Assembly (NCBI GenBank): GCA_005800405.1
Contig: SYFN01000280.1
Coordinates: forward strand, 1 to 13,005
From: Burkholderiales bacterium
GTDB lineage: Bacteria > Pseudomonadota > Gammaproteobacteria > Burkholderiales > Burkholderiaceae_D
Direction of reading: 5' to 3'
DNA length: 13,005 nt
This document shows positions 1 to 7,270 of this stretch, in pieces. The notes under the pieces are model-generated. The model saw only the letters and a program-made list of their open reading frames with translations, did no database searches and was not told where the DNA came from. Every line of letters starts with the position of its first letter. Position 1 is the first letter of the stretch. Made by a program: the position numbers and the translations under genes.

Positions 1-176
1 CCGTAGGCCTGAGGAATCAGTGCTGCCAGCCAGCCAGCCTGCGTCAGCGCATCGACAAACGCTTCTGGATAGCCGCGATCTTCATCGATCTGGCGAAAAT
101 ACTCAGCAGGGAATTGTTCGCACAATGCGCGAATGGCATCGCGGATATCCTGATGAGCGTCGCTGGCATGGGACAT
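1..176 (-). CDS. Acyl-CoA dehydrogenase family protein, N-terminal fragment (cut by window edge)
   Basis: The minus-strand frame opens at an ATG at 176 and stays open to the left edge (58 complete codons), so only the N-terminus is present. The visible protein begins MSHASDAHQDIRDAIRAL and continues through a segment with RGYPEAFVDAL and AGWLAALIPQAYG. This is the usual start of acyl-CoA dehydrogenases: an N-terminal helical domain leading into the IP-x-x-YGG segment. These are FAD enzymes that oxidise acyl-CoA to enoyl-CoA in the cytoplasm. The start is supported by AAGGA about six bases upstream. The FAD-binding and catalytic parts lie outside the window, so substrate and activity cannot be judged. 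The leader contains a large hairpin at 199-248. A LysR gene lies upstream on the same strand, and regulation by it is only a guess. Confidence 0.8.
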   Translation of the reverse strand, partial: MSHASDAHQDIRDAIRALCEQFPAEYFRQIDEDRGYPEAFVDALTQAGWLAALIPQAY

Positions 177-198
177 GGAATTTCCTTGGGAATGACTT

Positions 199-248
199 AC
201 TTCGGGGTGCAGCGTATCGACTGGGCGGAGACGCTCGGGCCCCGAAGT
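199..248 (-). promoter_or_regulatory. Nested hairpin in the leader of the acyl-CoA dehydrogenase gene
   Basis: ACTTCGGGG at 199-207 is exactly complementary to CCCCGAAGT at 240-248. Inside it, AGCGT (211-215) and ACGCT (231-235) form a second five-pair stem. The foot of the hairpin ends about 22 bases upstream of the start codon at 176 and leaves the AAGGA ribosome-binding site just outside. The position suggests an mRNA leader structure affecting translation or stability. An operator palindrome is possible but less likely given the long loop. No ligand class is recognised. Confidence 0.45.
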
Positions 249-449
249 CTGACCTATCCCACCAGTTCCAACAATTCAGAAATTTGGAAGCGGCGCTTAG
301 AGGCGACTTAAGGAAGCATGACTTGGGTCACGTAACATAAAGTCTTGGTTCACAAAGAAGTCTCAACTTATTGATATTTATTGTTTTTCATCGAATGGCG
401 AGGCGGGTTCCCCATACATACGACGCAGGATTACCACGAAAAGACGCTG

Positions 450-471
450 CATCCCGGTTTGCACCGGGATG
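450..471. repeat. Palindromic hairpin, REP-like
   Basis: CATCCCGGT (450-458) and ACCGGGATG (463-471) pair perfectly around a four-base TTGC loop. There is no U-tract on either side good enough for an intrinsic terminator. The compact GC-rich palindrome in an intergenic gap is typical of dispersed REP-type elements, but only one copy was seen in this window. Confidence 0.45.
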
Positions 472-530
472 ACATTTCAAACGCTGTTGGCCTGAAAATC
501 CTCATCCCAGCAAACGGTGTTGTGGGGTTT

Positions 531-548
531 CAGACCGCACGCGGTCTG
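531..548. repeat. Short perfect palindrome
   Basis: CAGACCGC (531-538) and GCGGTCTG (541-548) are exact reverse complements separated by two bases. This could be a dyad-symmetric protein-binding site or part of a short hairpin. There is no following T-run, so it is not called a terminator. It lies about 110 bp past the end of the LysR gene. Confidence 0.35.
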
Positions 549-660
549 TCCTCGAAACGGCCATGGCGTGCCCTGCAAGGGGGGATTCAGCGACGTTCGA
601 ACTTCCAATCATCCCCCTCAACGACCGGGCCTCGGTTAGGCACGGCATTCCTGTGCTGCG

Positions 661-1566
661 TCAGGCGAGTTCGTGTTCTTCCGCAACGAGCAATTCAACC
701 AACTCACGCGCAAATGCGGGCAGCGATTGCATGCTGCGTACGCACACCTGCAGCTTGCGGACCGCCCATTCATCGGATAATTCAACAGTCTTGATCCTCA
801 TGCTCTTTGCATGCCGGCTGGCGGCAGAGAACGGCACAACGCCAATACCAACGTTGGATTCAATCATGCGACAGGCAGTTTCGAAGTTGCCGACTTGAAT
901 ACGGATTTTGATCTGCTGATTCAACTCATTAGCGGCCTGCGCCAGGAAGGTATGAATCGCGCTGGCCTCCAGCATGCCCACAAAATCATGCGCCAGTGCC
1001 TCGCTGAATTCGATACGCCCCCGTCCGGCCAACTGATGCGACTCCGCGGTGGCAAGTACCAAGCGGTCTTCGCGGAAAGGAATCGCTTCCAGGCCCTCGG
1101 TGCGGACATTGCCTGCCACGATACCGATCTCGACCTTGCCCTCGGAGACCGCTCGCACGATGTCATTGGAGAGCCGTTCTTTGAGATCGATGTTCACATC
1201 CGGATGCGTCGCAAGAAATCGGGGCAGCAGCGCAGGCAAGAACTCTGCCATGGAGGTGGTGTTGGCCAGCATGCGTACATGACCGCGAGAACCATTCACA
1301 TACTCGGCCAGATCACCACGCAAATCCGTCAGCTGCTGCAGTACCAGCCGCGCATGATGCATGAAGGCCTGACCGGGAGGGGTCAGCGTGACGCCCTGGC
1401 TGGTGCGGTAAAGCAGTTTCACACCCAGTCCCTCTTCCAGATTCTTGATGCGGATGGAGGCTGCAGGCAGGGACATATGCGAGCGCTCGGCGCCGCGAGT
1501 GAGGCTGTTCGCCTCTGCGATGTTGACGAAAAGACGAATATCGGGAAGATCGAAATGCGCGGCCAT
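661..1566 (-). CDS. LysR-family transcriptional regulator
   Basis: The product is 301 residues from the ATG at 1566, the usual LysR length. Residues about 7-65 form the winged helix-turn-helix: LPDIRLFVNIAEANSLTRGAE, the recognition region with S-LPAAS-IRIKNLE, then LLYRTSQGVTLTPPGQAF. A linker helix follows, and then an effector-binding domain from about residue 90, with typical GHVRMLANTT, IGIVAGNV and GIGVVPFSAA segments. The frame stays open upstream to 1665, but those 33 residues fit no family. The 1566 start places the HTH correctly and sits just downstream of a good promoter. The gene follows the DUF1501 gene on the same strand after 142 bp and has its own promoter. Its targets are unknown; the acyl-CoA dehydrogenase downstream is the nearest candidate, although many LysR regulators control divergent genes. 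Confidence 0.93.
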   Translation of the reverse strand: MAAHFDLPDIRLFVNIAEANSLTRGAERSHMSLPAASIRIKNLEEGLGVKLLYRTSQGVTLTPPGQAFMHHARLVLQQLTDLRGDLAEYVNGSRGHVRMLANTTSMAEFLPALLPRFLATHPDVNIDLKERLSNDIVRAVSEGKVEIGIVAGNVRTEGLEAIPFREDRLVLATAESHQLAGRGRIEFSEALAHDFVGMLEASAIHTFLAQAANELNQQIKIRIQVGNFETACRMIESNVGIGVVPFSAASRHAKSMRIKTVELSDEWAVRKLQVCVRSMQSLPAFARELVELLVAEEHELA

Positions 1567-1588
1567 GATGTTCTCTAAGGAAGCGATG

Positions 1589-1617
1589 ATTAAAAAATAC
1601 GGCAATGTTTGTGGCAA
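1589..1617 (-). promoter_or_regulatory. Sigma70-type promoter of the LysR gene
   Basis: On the minus strand, TTGCCA (1617-1612) and TTTAAT (1594-1589) are separated by exactly 17 bp. They match five of six positions in each consensus box. Transcription would begin near 1582, giving a short leader of about 16 bases before the ATG at 1566. This supports 1566 over the upstream in-frame start. The -10 box overlaps a sequence resembling the IS5-type end found at 12873. Confidence 0.55.
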
Positions 1618-1708
1618 GATCAATGGCACTAAGACCCTGATTTTATTGATCCCCGCGTCGCACAACTGCGCTGGCTCGCCCTAAAACGCGGATTTGTTGA
1701 GCGTCTCC

Positions 1709-2917
1709 CTAAGTAAAAAGCGGAAATGTGCTGAACTGCCCGGACAACAGTGATTTGCTGTCGGCGTATCCTAGCCAGCCCTCGATCAGGCTGGCATAAA
1801 CTTGTCTGAAATCGGTGGTGTACTTCAGGTTGCCGTTCTCATCGAGATCGGTGAGGAGCGGCGCTTTGCCGTAATGACCACCTCGCACAGGTTTACCAAT
1901 CACATACATATGATTGGCCGTGCCATGATCGGTGCCCAGGCTTGTGTTCTCGGCCACTCGGCGTCCGAATTCCGAAAACACCAGCACGGTCACATCATCT
2001 GCGCGGCCGATACGATCCATGTCCTTGATAAAACCTGCGAGCGCATCCGAGACATAACTCAGCAGGCGCTGATGCTGATCCACCTGTTGCACATGCGTGT
2101 CAAAGGCATTGTGCCGATACCCGACGTGATACAGCCGCGTGGGCAGGTCGGCAGCGATCATTGAGGCCACCTTGGGCAGATCCAGCGCGATGATGCCGTA
2201 GTCAACCGGGGTCTTATAGCTGTCCCATGCTGCTCTCACGCGTTGCGATGCCTGTTTTGCGCTCTGTGCCACGTCATCCAGAAACCGCTGCGATGGATTG
2301 TCAGATTGCGACGCTTTCACGCTGTCGAGCACTGAGCGGCTTTGATGCAAGCCTCTGCGCATGAAACGTTCCGGATCATCAAAGACCACGGGCACATGAC
2401 GCGCCGCTCGTACCGCGAGCGACTGCCGCTCATCGATATTGACCAGGAAATTCGGTGTGAGCTCGGGGTCAATTGCATCGGCGACTCGCCCCAGCCAGCC
2501 ATAGGGTTCACCGCCATTCGGCACACCCGTATGCCAGTAGGCCATGGACGTGAAATGCGAATACGATGGCTGCGCATAACCACAGCCATGCACGATGGCC
2601 ATACGGCCATCCTTGTAGAGCTTTTCGAAACCCGACATGCTCGAATTGAAACCGAAGTGGTCATCGATCTTACGCAGCTTGGTCTCGCGAATGCCAATTT
2701 TGGGCCGTAGGCGGTAATACGCATCATCGCCGTACGGTACCAAGGTGTTGAGTCCATCATTGGCGCCGGACAGCTCGACCACCACAAGAATGCGTTTCGA
2801 TAACGGCGCCGCGGCATGTGAGATACCTGCCGGTAGCGCAGACACGAGCCCTGCACCAGCCAGCGCCTTGAGCAAATCACGTCGCGTCATGCCCAAATGT
2901 GCGTGTTCCATTTTCAT
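1709..2917 (-). CDS. DUF1501 family protein, Tat-exported
   Basis: A 402-residue protein. Residues 11-17 (TRRDLLK) form a twin-arginine motif, followed by a short hydrophobic stretch and a likely cleavage after SHA at about residue 35. It should therefore be exported folded to the periplasm. DUF1501 hallmarks are present in order: ELSGANDGLNTLVPYGD (48-64), the YYRLRP segment (67-72), AFDTH (271-275), the VFSEFGRRVAENTS stretch (313-326) and TDHGTANHM (329-337), then GGHYG (346-350). The family is distantly related to the alkaline phosphatase/sulfatase fold, and the conserved Asp/His/Glu positions suggest metal binding. No reaction has been established that I can name. The ATG overlaps the stop of the DUF1800 gene as ATGA (2917-2914), so the two are translationally coupled. 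A second in-frame ATG at 2911 is a possible alternative start. Confidence 0.92.
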   Translation of the reverse strand: MKMEHAHLGMTRRDLLKALAGAGLVSALPAGISHAAAPLSKRILVVVELSGANDGLNTLVPYGDDAYYRLRPKIGIRETKLRKIDDHFGFNSSMSGFEKLYKDGRMAIVHGCGYAQPSYSHFTSMAYWHTGVPNGGEPYGWLGRVADAIDPELTPNFLVNIDERQSLAVRAARHVPVVFDDPERFMRRGLHQSRSVLDSVKASQSDNPSQRFLDDVAQSAKQASQRVRAAWDSYKTPVDYGIIALDLPKVASMIAADLPTRLYHVGYRHNAFDTHVQQVDQHQRLLSYVSDALAGFIKDMDRIGRADDVTVLVFSEFGRRVAENTSLGTDHGTANHMYVIGKPVRGGHYGKAPLLTDLDENGNLKYTTDFRQVYASLIEGWLGYADSKSLLSGQFSTFPLFT

Positions 2918-4731
2918 CCCAATTGATATGCAGGCAATGACAAAATCACGTGCAGCGCATTGCGCAATGCATCTTCCATATAGGTATCTGCCTGCTGGAG
3001 GTCTGCCGTACCGAGATCGGCTTCGAGCATCGCCACCATACCGTCACGCGTAGCGGTGTTTACGGGTACCGACACAAAACGCAGCAGCAAATGATCCACC
3101 GCTTCGCGCGCAGTCTTGCAGCCCGCGGCACGCACCAGGGCAGATAGATCCAGCTGCGCGGTGGTACGCGGTATGGGTTTGACTTTCTCGATGGCCTTGC
3201 GCCAGGCGTGATAACTCGCCAGGCGCGTATTGAAATCTTCATCGCGATCAGCTTGCATGGAAATGGAGGTCAGATCTTTTCCATCAGGCTTGGTCGCTGT
3301 GGTGACGTCGAATCCCAGCGCGAGTTTTTCGGCCACGCTCAATATCTGATAGCGCCCGTTTGGCACGCGATCATTGGCGACGAAATCAATCGGCGGAAAA
3401 ACGGTGTCGTACACGAAATTCCCCCGCAAGAGCAGCAAGCCCGGCGTGATCCAGCTGCGGCCCTGTGCCCAGCCGGCGACATTCGGTGGGAACAGCAGTT
3501 TCTGCCCCATCGCATCGGTCAGGTCATTGAAATCAGGGATGCCCGGCACCTCTTTCATGCCCATTTTCCGGTAGGTGGAAATGACCAGCTCGACAGGTGG
3601 CTTGATACGAGTCGCAACCGAGGCATCGCTGTAAAAATCCCGCGACAGGAATATCGTTTCCAGAAAAGGCGCAATCTCGTAATGCGAGTCACGCAGCACG
3701 TGACCCAGCCGAGCCTGCAATGCAGGCGAGAGATCTTCTCGCACAAAATACTGGTAAATTTTCCCTGCAACGAATTCCGCGGTCACTGGCTGCGCCAAAA
3801 TAAGGTCAATCACCTGCTCGCCGTCGAAATTACCGGTGCGACCCAATACGGTTTTCGGATCGTTGTCATGCAGCGCAGGGTTGATTACAAATTTCACCCC
3901 CTGATAATTCCAGCCAGTGAAAGCGCGTGCGGCCTCTCGGATATCAAGTTCAGAGTAATTACCGACGCCCATCGTGAAAAGCTCCATGATTTCGCGGGCG
4001 AAGTTTTCGTTCGGTGCGCCTTTGACGTTGACGCCGGCGTCGAGATAAGCCAACATCGCCGGGTCTTTGGCGACTGCAATCAGCAAGCTGCGGAAATTAC
4101 CGGTTGCCTGAGCACGAAACAGCTCGTTTTGCAGATGCATTTTTCGAAAATCGCGAACCTTCTCCTCGCTGGTCGCAAAATGGCCATGCCAGAAGAGTGT
4201 CATTTTTTCTTCCAATGGCCACTGCGTTAGCAGCATGCGATTTGCCCACCAATAGGCAAGGCGCTGTGTTTCCAGCTTGCTGGCACGCAGCCAATAAAGG
4301 AAACGATCTGCCACCTGCTGCATGCGCCGATTACCCGCAGGTTTGACCTTCACACCCAGTGCCTCGCCCCTGTCACGCGCCAGGTCTGTGGCAGCAGGAC
4401 GAGACACCGCAAAAGGATCAAGACCATCATCAAAACTGTCAGAGGGATCGAATGCTGGCAGGGTCTGCTGGATGCTCTGATAGCGCACTAAAGAACGCAC
4501 TGCCTGCTCTGCCGTCATCGCTGCAAGGCGGTTTATTTCGGATGGCGTCGCGCCGAATCCGGCACGCTCCAGCAAATGCGCTGCTCGCTCGCGATTCCAG
4601 GACGATGTGGGTAGCGGTTGAAGATCCTCTTTCCATGCCGCAGGCTGGGCTTGTGACTGAAGAGCGCACAAGAAAAGGATCAGGGAGACCAAACGCGTGA
4701 AAACATAAGCCATAGGTAGGCAATACGTCAT
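2914..4731 (-). CDS. DUF1800 family protein, secreted
   Basis: A 605-residue protein. An N-terminal signal peptide runs to about residue 28 (hydrophobic core LVSLILFLCAL, cleavage near SQA). Family hallmarks are clear: RAAHLLERAGFGATPSEI (49-66), FWHGHFATS (180-188), the segment NENFAREIMELFTMGVGNY (241-259) followed by REAARAFTGW (265-274), and PPNVAGWAQGRSWITP (415-430). The function is unknown. DUF1800 genes very often sit directly upstream of a DUF1501 gene, as here, and the two probably act together in the periplasm or cell envelope. The start is uncertain: ATG at 4731 and ATG at 4713 (MAYVFTRL) both lead into the signal peptide, and neither has a good Shine-Dalgarno sequence. Confidence 0.92.
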   Translation of the reverse strand: MTYCLPMAYVFTRLVSLILFLCALQSQAQPAAWKEDLQPLPTSSWNRERAAHLLERAGFGATPSEINRLAAMTAEQAVRSLVRYQSIQQTLPAFDPSDSFDDGLDPFAVSRPAATDLARDRGEALGVKVKPAGNRRMQQVADRFLYWLRASKLETQRLAYWWANRMLLTQWPLEEKMTLFWHGHFATSEEKVRDFRKMHLQNELFRAQATGNFRSLLIAVAKDPAMLAYLDAGVNVKGAPNENFAREIMELFTMGVGNYSELDIREAARAFTGWNYQGVKFVINPALHDNDPKTVLGRTGNFDGEQVIDLILAQPVTAEFVAGKIYQYFVREDLSPALQARLGHVLRDSHYEIAPFLETIFLSRDFYSDASVATRIKPPVELVISTYRKMGMKEVPGIPDFNDLTDAMGQKLLFPPNVAGWAQGRSWITPGLLLLRGNFVYDTVFPPIDFVANDRVPNGRYQILSVAEKLALGFDVTTATKPDGKDLTSISMQADRDEDFNTRLASYHAWRKAIEKVKPIPRTTAQLDLSALVRAAGCKTAREAVDHLLLRFVSVPVNTATRDGMVAMLEADLGTADLQQADTYMEDALRNALHVILSLPAYQLG

Positions 4732-4985
4732 GCGGGAGGAAAATCAAACTGTCCGGGTAGGTCAGCGATTGCCTCGAGGGTTATCGGTACCCTGAATTTT
4801 ACGGCAGTGGAGCTTTAATTGGGCAAAATATCGAATATCGCACAGATGCGTGCTATATTTATAATAAAACATCAAAGAGCTGATCGACCCGTTAATTGCA
4901 TTCGGCTGTCGGGTGGCTGGCTGGACGCAAACCCGCCGAAACACGCTGATCGACAAGGGTCGAACGCTGAATTAAAAAAATTAAA
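4732..4985. promoter_or_regulatory. Divergent promoter region between DUF1800 and the outer-membrane protein gene
   Basis: This 254-bp gap separates the two divergent transcripts. On the plus strand, an extended -10 (TGCTATATT, 4851-4859) runs into a perfect TATAAT (4860-4865), but the -35 region (TCGAAT at 4831-4836) is weak, as in activator-dependent or extended -10 promoters. On the minus strand, TTGCCC (4826-4821) and TAAAAT (4801-4796) are 19 bp apart, a poorer candidate for the DUF1800 gene. Just upstream of the plus -10 are two tandem ATATCG copies and a CGCA-CAGA-TGCG dyad. GCTGATCGAC occurs twice downstream (4879-4888 and 4945-4954). These may be operators, but the factor is unknown. 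Confidence 0.4.
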
Positions 4986-5822
4986 ATGAACAATAACGAG
5001 GTATTTCCATCTGGCTACCTACGGCCCATCACTTATTTTTGCGCTGCCATTCTTGCCATGTTGATGATGTCTAGCGTTGGCGCTGAGGACTCGGTATCCA
5101 AAGGGCCCGCACCCGAAGCGCGACCGCCCGAAAACACCATGGATGTCACCAAGCGGATTGATCCCACCGATTTCAAAAACCGTTTTGATTTGCGTAGCGA
5201 ATACATTGACTACGGCACGGCATCGATGATGCTGATTGTTCCCCGGGTGGAATACGCTTTCAGCAATTCGCTCGCCATTCGCACTGAGCTACCCATCGCT
5301 CACTACGATCCTGGTAGCAGCAGCCCATCCGAGGGCATTGGCAATCTGACAACCCGGCTCGCTTGGCGCGCAGCACGAAACGAGGGCTACGCCTTGGTGG
5401 TGGGTTCCGAGATCAGTTTGGATACGGCCAGTAGTGCGAATCTGACCTTGGGAAAACACGTGCTGGCGCCCTTTGCCTTCTGGTCGATCGACATCCCGTC
5501 CGCGAAATCGATATTTTTCCCTTTTGTGCAGCACGGTCTGGCGATAGGGGGAGACGGCAGCCGGGAGCACGTGCACTACACCAACCTCAGAACTACGCTC
5601 CTCACGCGCTGGCCGGCTCGGACCTACAGTTTTGTTGAGGTCAATTACTGGTTTGATCACGAGCGCTCCAACCATTACAGCTCCAATGTGAAGGCTGAAC
5701 TGGGTCGGTTTTTCACGCCGAAAACTGGTTTCTATTTGAGGCCCGGCACGGGCATATCTGGCAACGACAACCGTCTGGGAATTAGATGGAGCATGGAAAT
5801 CGGCATGCGTCACTTTTTCTGA
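4986..5822 (+). CDS. Predicted outer-membrane beta-barrel protein
   Basis: A 278-residue protein with a signal peptide (hydrophobic core about residues 16-30, likely cleavage after VGA at 33) and a short Pro/Ala-rich linker. From about residue 60 it has alternating amphipathic strands rich in Tyr, Trp and Phe, separated by polar loops. It ends in ...MRHFF, and a C-terminal Phe is the usual BAM-recognition feature of outer-membrane barrels. The strand pattern (PRVEYAFSNSLAIRTELPI, GIGNLTTRLAWRA) resembles the phenol-degradation MetA-like/transporter-annotated barrel family (PF13557 type), but I could not confirm membership. The cargo is unknown. No Shine-Dalgarno sequence precedes the ATG; the upstream bases are a run of A and T, so translation may rely on an unstructured leader. 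It may be cotranscribed with the downstream cytochrome gene across 124 bp. Confidence 0.8.
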   Translation: MNNNEVFPSGYLRPITYFCAAILAMLMMSSVGAEDSVSKGPAPEARPPENTMDVTKRIDPTDFKNRFDLRSEYIDYGTASMMLIVPRVEYAFSNSLAIRTELPIAHYDPGSSSPSEGIGNLTTRLAWRAARNEGYALVVGSEISLDTASSANLTLGKHVLAPFAFWSIDIPSAKSIFFPFVQHGLAIGGDGSREHVHYTNLRTTLLTRWPARTYSFVEVNYWFDHERSNHYSSNVKAELGRFFTPKTGFYLRPGTGISGNDNRLGIRWSMEIGMRHFF

Positions 5823-5842
5823 TCCCCACCTTCGCCACGGCA

Positions 5843-5863
5843 CTCCGGGCGGTTTCCCCGGAG
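5843..5863 (+). other. Hairpin between the barrel gene and the cytochrome gene
   Basis: CTCCGGG (5843-5849) and CCCGGAG (5857-5863) form a seven-pair GC-rich stem with a seven-base loop, 20 bases after the barrel gene's stop. No T-run follows, so it is not a standard intrinsic terminator. It could be a partial terminator or an mRNA-stabilising structure that lowers expression of the downstream gene. Confidence 0.4.
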
Positions 5864-5946
5864 GGTGCAGGATTGCAGCAAATGGCGCAAAATTGATTTA
5901 AGGAAACGCCTCAATAGCCTACAAACCATCAATCAGGAGCGAGGCC

Positions 5947-7017
5947 ATGACCAAAAACTTTCGCAAACTCAGCGCGCTGACCGCACTTGCCATCACCGCC
6001 TCGGTTCTTGTCGGCTTGGCGGTCGCCGAGAACACTGACAAGGCCTTGCTCGAACGAGCCCGCGGCCTGTTCAAAGCCCTGCCCGACACGGCGCATGTCG
6101 ATGACTACCCGCATTCCAGCGAGCGCATCGAGTTGGGCAAGAAGCTGTTTTTTGAAACCCGCGTCTCAACGGACGGCCGCATGAGCTGCGCGGCCTGTCA
6201 CAACCCCAGCTACTACGGTGCGGACTCGCTTGCCTTGTCAGTGGGTGTTCATGGCACCCTGCTGCCCCGTAATGCGCCCACGGTATTCAACACCCCTTTG
6301 CTCATTGCGCAGCACTACGGCGGCAACCGCGTCAGCGTTGAAGAGCAGGCCATGAAAGCCCTGCTCAGCCCGCTCGCTTACGGCAACAAGACCTACGCCG
6401 AAGCGGAAGAGAGAATGCGATCGCTCGGTTACGTGCCGCTTTTCGAAAAAGCTTTTCCGAATGAGAAAGAGCCGGTCACCGCAGAGAACTGGGCCACCGC
6501 TATCGGCGCTTTCGAGCGCACTCTGCTGACGCCAGCGCCTTTCGATCGCTTCCTCAAGGGCGACCAGAAAGCCATCAGTAAGGACGCCAAAATCGGATTG
6601 GATAAATTCATGAGTTATGGCTGCGCTGGCTGCCATAACGGCTCAGTGGTTGGCGGGCAAAGCTTCCAGAAGTTCGGTCTTACTGAAGACTATTGGCTGG
6701 CAACGGGCAGCAAGGAAATGGCGCTACTCAAAGGCCGCGACAAAGGCAAATTCCACGATACCCAAAAACCGGAGGACACCTATATTTTCAAGGTGCCCCA
6801 GCTGCGTAACGTGGCAATGACACCGCCGTATTTTCATGACGGATCGGTGGCCAAGCTCGACGATGCCGTGCGTGTGATGGCACGCCTCCAACTCGGAAAA
6901 AACCTGAGCGATGATGACGTATCGCACATCGTCGCCTTCCTCAACACGCTCACTGGCGAGGTACCTGCGCATTTTGCCAGCGTTCCGAGCCTGCCGGTGG
7001 CGCCCTACAAAAACTGA
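5947..7017 (+). CDS. Di-heme cytochrome c peroxidase family protein (CCP/MauG), periplasmic
   Basis: A 356-residue protein with a signal peptide (1-27) and two heme c sites, CAACH (81-85) and CAGCH (226-230). Other CCP/MauG landmarks are present: PRNAPTVFN (107-115), VEEQA (131-135), LRNVAMTPPYFHDGS (286-300) and VMARLQLGK (310-318). M311 fits the axial Met of the high-potential heme, and H102 is near the distal His of the peroxidatic heme. The classical enzymes reduce hydrogen peroxide with electrons from small cytochromes or azurin. However, compared with the Pseudomonas aeruginosa enzyme recalled from memory, the positions of its catalytic Glu114 and inter-heme Trp94 are Ala144 and Tyr124 here. 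Ordinary peroxidase activity is therefore doubtful, and a MauG-like or other redox role is possible. The start has AGGAG (5935-5939) seven bases upstream of the ATG. Confidence 0.92.
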   Translation: MTKNFRKLSALTALAITASVLVGLAVAENTDKALLERARGLFKALPDTAHVDDYPHSSERIELGKKLFFETRVSTDGRMSCAACHNPSYYGADSLALSVGVHGTLLPRNAPTVFNTPLLIAQHYGGNRVSVEEQAMKALLSPLAYGNKTYAEAEERMRSLGYVPLFEKAFPNEKEPVTAENWATAIGAFERTLLTPAPFDRFLKGDQKAISKDAKIGLDKFMSYGCAGCHNGSVVGGQSFQKFGLTEDYWLATGSKEMALLKGRDKGKFHDTQKPEDTYIFKVPQLRNVAMTPPYFHDGSVAKLDDAVRVMARLQLGKNLSDDDVSHIVAFLNTLTGEVPAHFASVPSLPVAPYKN

Positions 7018-7052
7018 GACCGACCAAAATACGACACGCCTGTCATTCGCTA

Positions 7053-7078
7053 GCTCTGCCGCCTTGCGGTGGCAGAGC
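7053..7078 (+). terminator. Strong hairpin after the cytochrome gene, possible terminator without U-tract
   Basis: GCTCTGCCGCC (7053-7063) pairs with GGTGGCAGAGC (7068-7078) over 11 positions, with one G-T wobble and a TTGC loop. It begins 35 bases after the stop codon. No T-run follows on the plus strand and there is no useful one on the minus strand. It may mark the mRNA 3' end after Rho-dependent termination and trimming. It lies in the gap between convergent genes. Confidence 0.45.
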
Positions 7079-7270
7079 CGAGCTGAAATCAAGATCACGG
7101 ATCGCGTGGGGTAATCTGTGACGCCGAGCATAAAAGGAACGACAGGCGCTCAGGAAAGTCTGGCTCGGTCTCAGTGGTGGTGGCGACCGTCACCCGGAAC
7201 CAGGATTTTCCACAAGCGATTCGCGATCAAGATGCTGCAGGTCGGCAAGGCAATGTAACTGCCACCGGTA

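Larger units (their letters stand above)
177..660. other. 484-bp intergenic region between acyl-CoA dehydrogenase and lysR
   Basis: No convincing gene was found on either strand: the open frames here lack family resemblance and start signals. The stretch holds three clear inverted repeats (199-248, 450-471, 531-548, entered separately). It also has an AT-rich patch around 355-395, where a promoter for the leftward gene could lie, though I could not pick convincing -35/-10 boxes. A near-repeat, CAAACG[C/G]TGTTG, occurs at about 478-490 and 511-523. Confidence 0.5.

Noticed and set aside
3208..4230. A 340-codon open frame on the plus strand antisense to the DUF1800 gene, and a similar 255-codon one at 811-1578 antisense to lysR.
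   Set aside because: Both are shadows of strongly supported genes; their products have no domain pattern and are rich in His, Arg and Gln, as antisense frames in GC-rich genes usually are.
7151..7168. CAGGAAAGTCTGGCTCGG resembles the conserved GAGGAAAGTCCGGGCTC start of RNase P RNA.
   Set aside because: The gap to the AsmA gene is far too short for a complete RNase P RNA, the other conserved regions are absent, and the match is imperfect.
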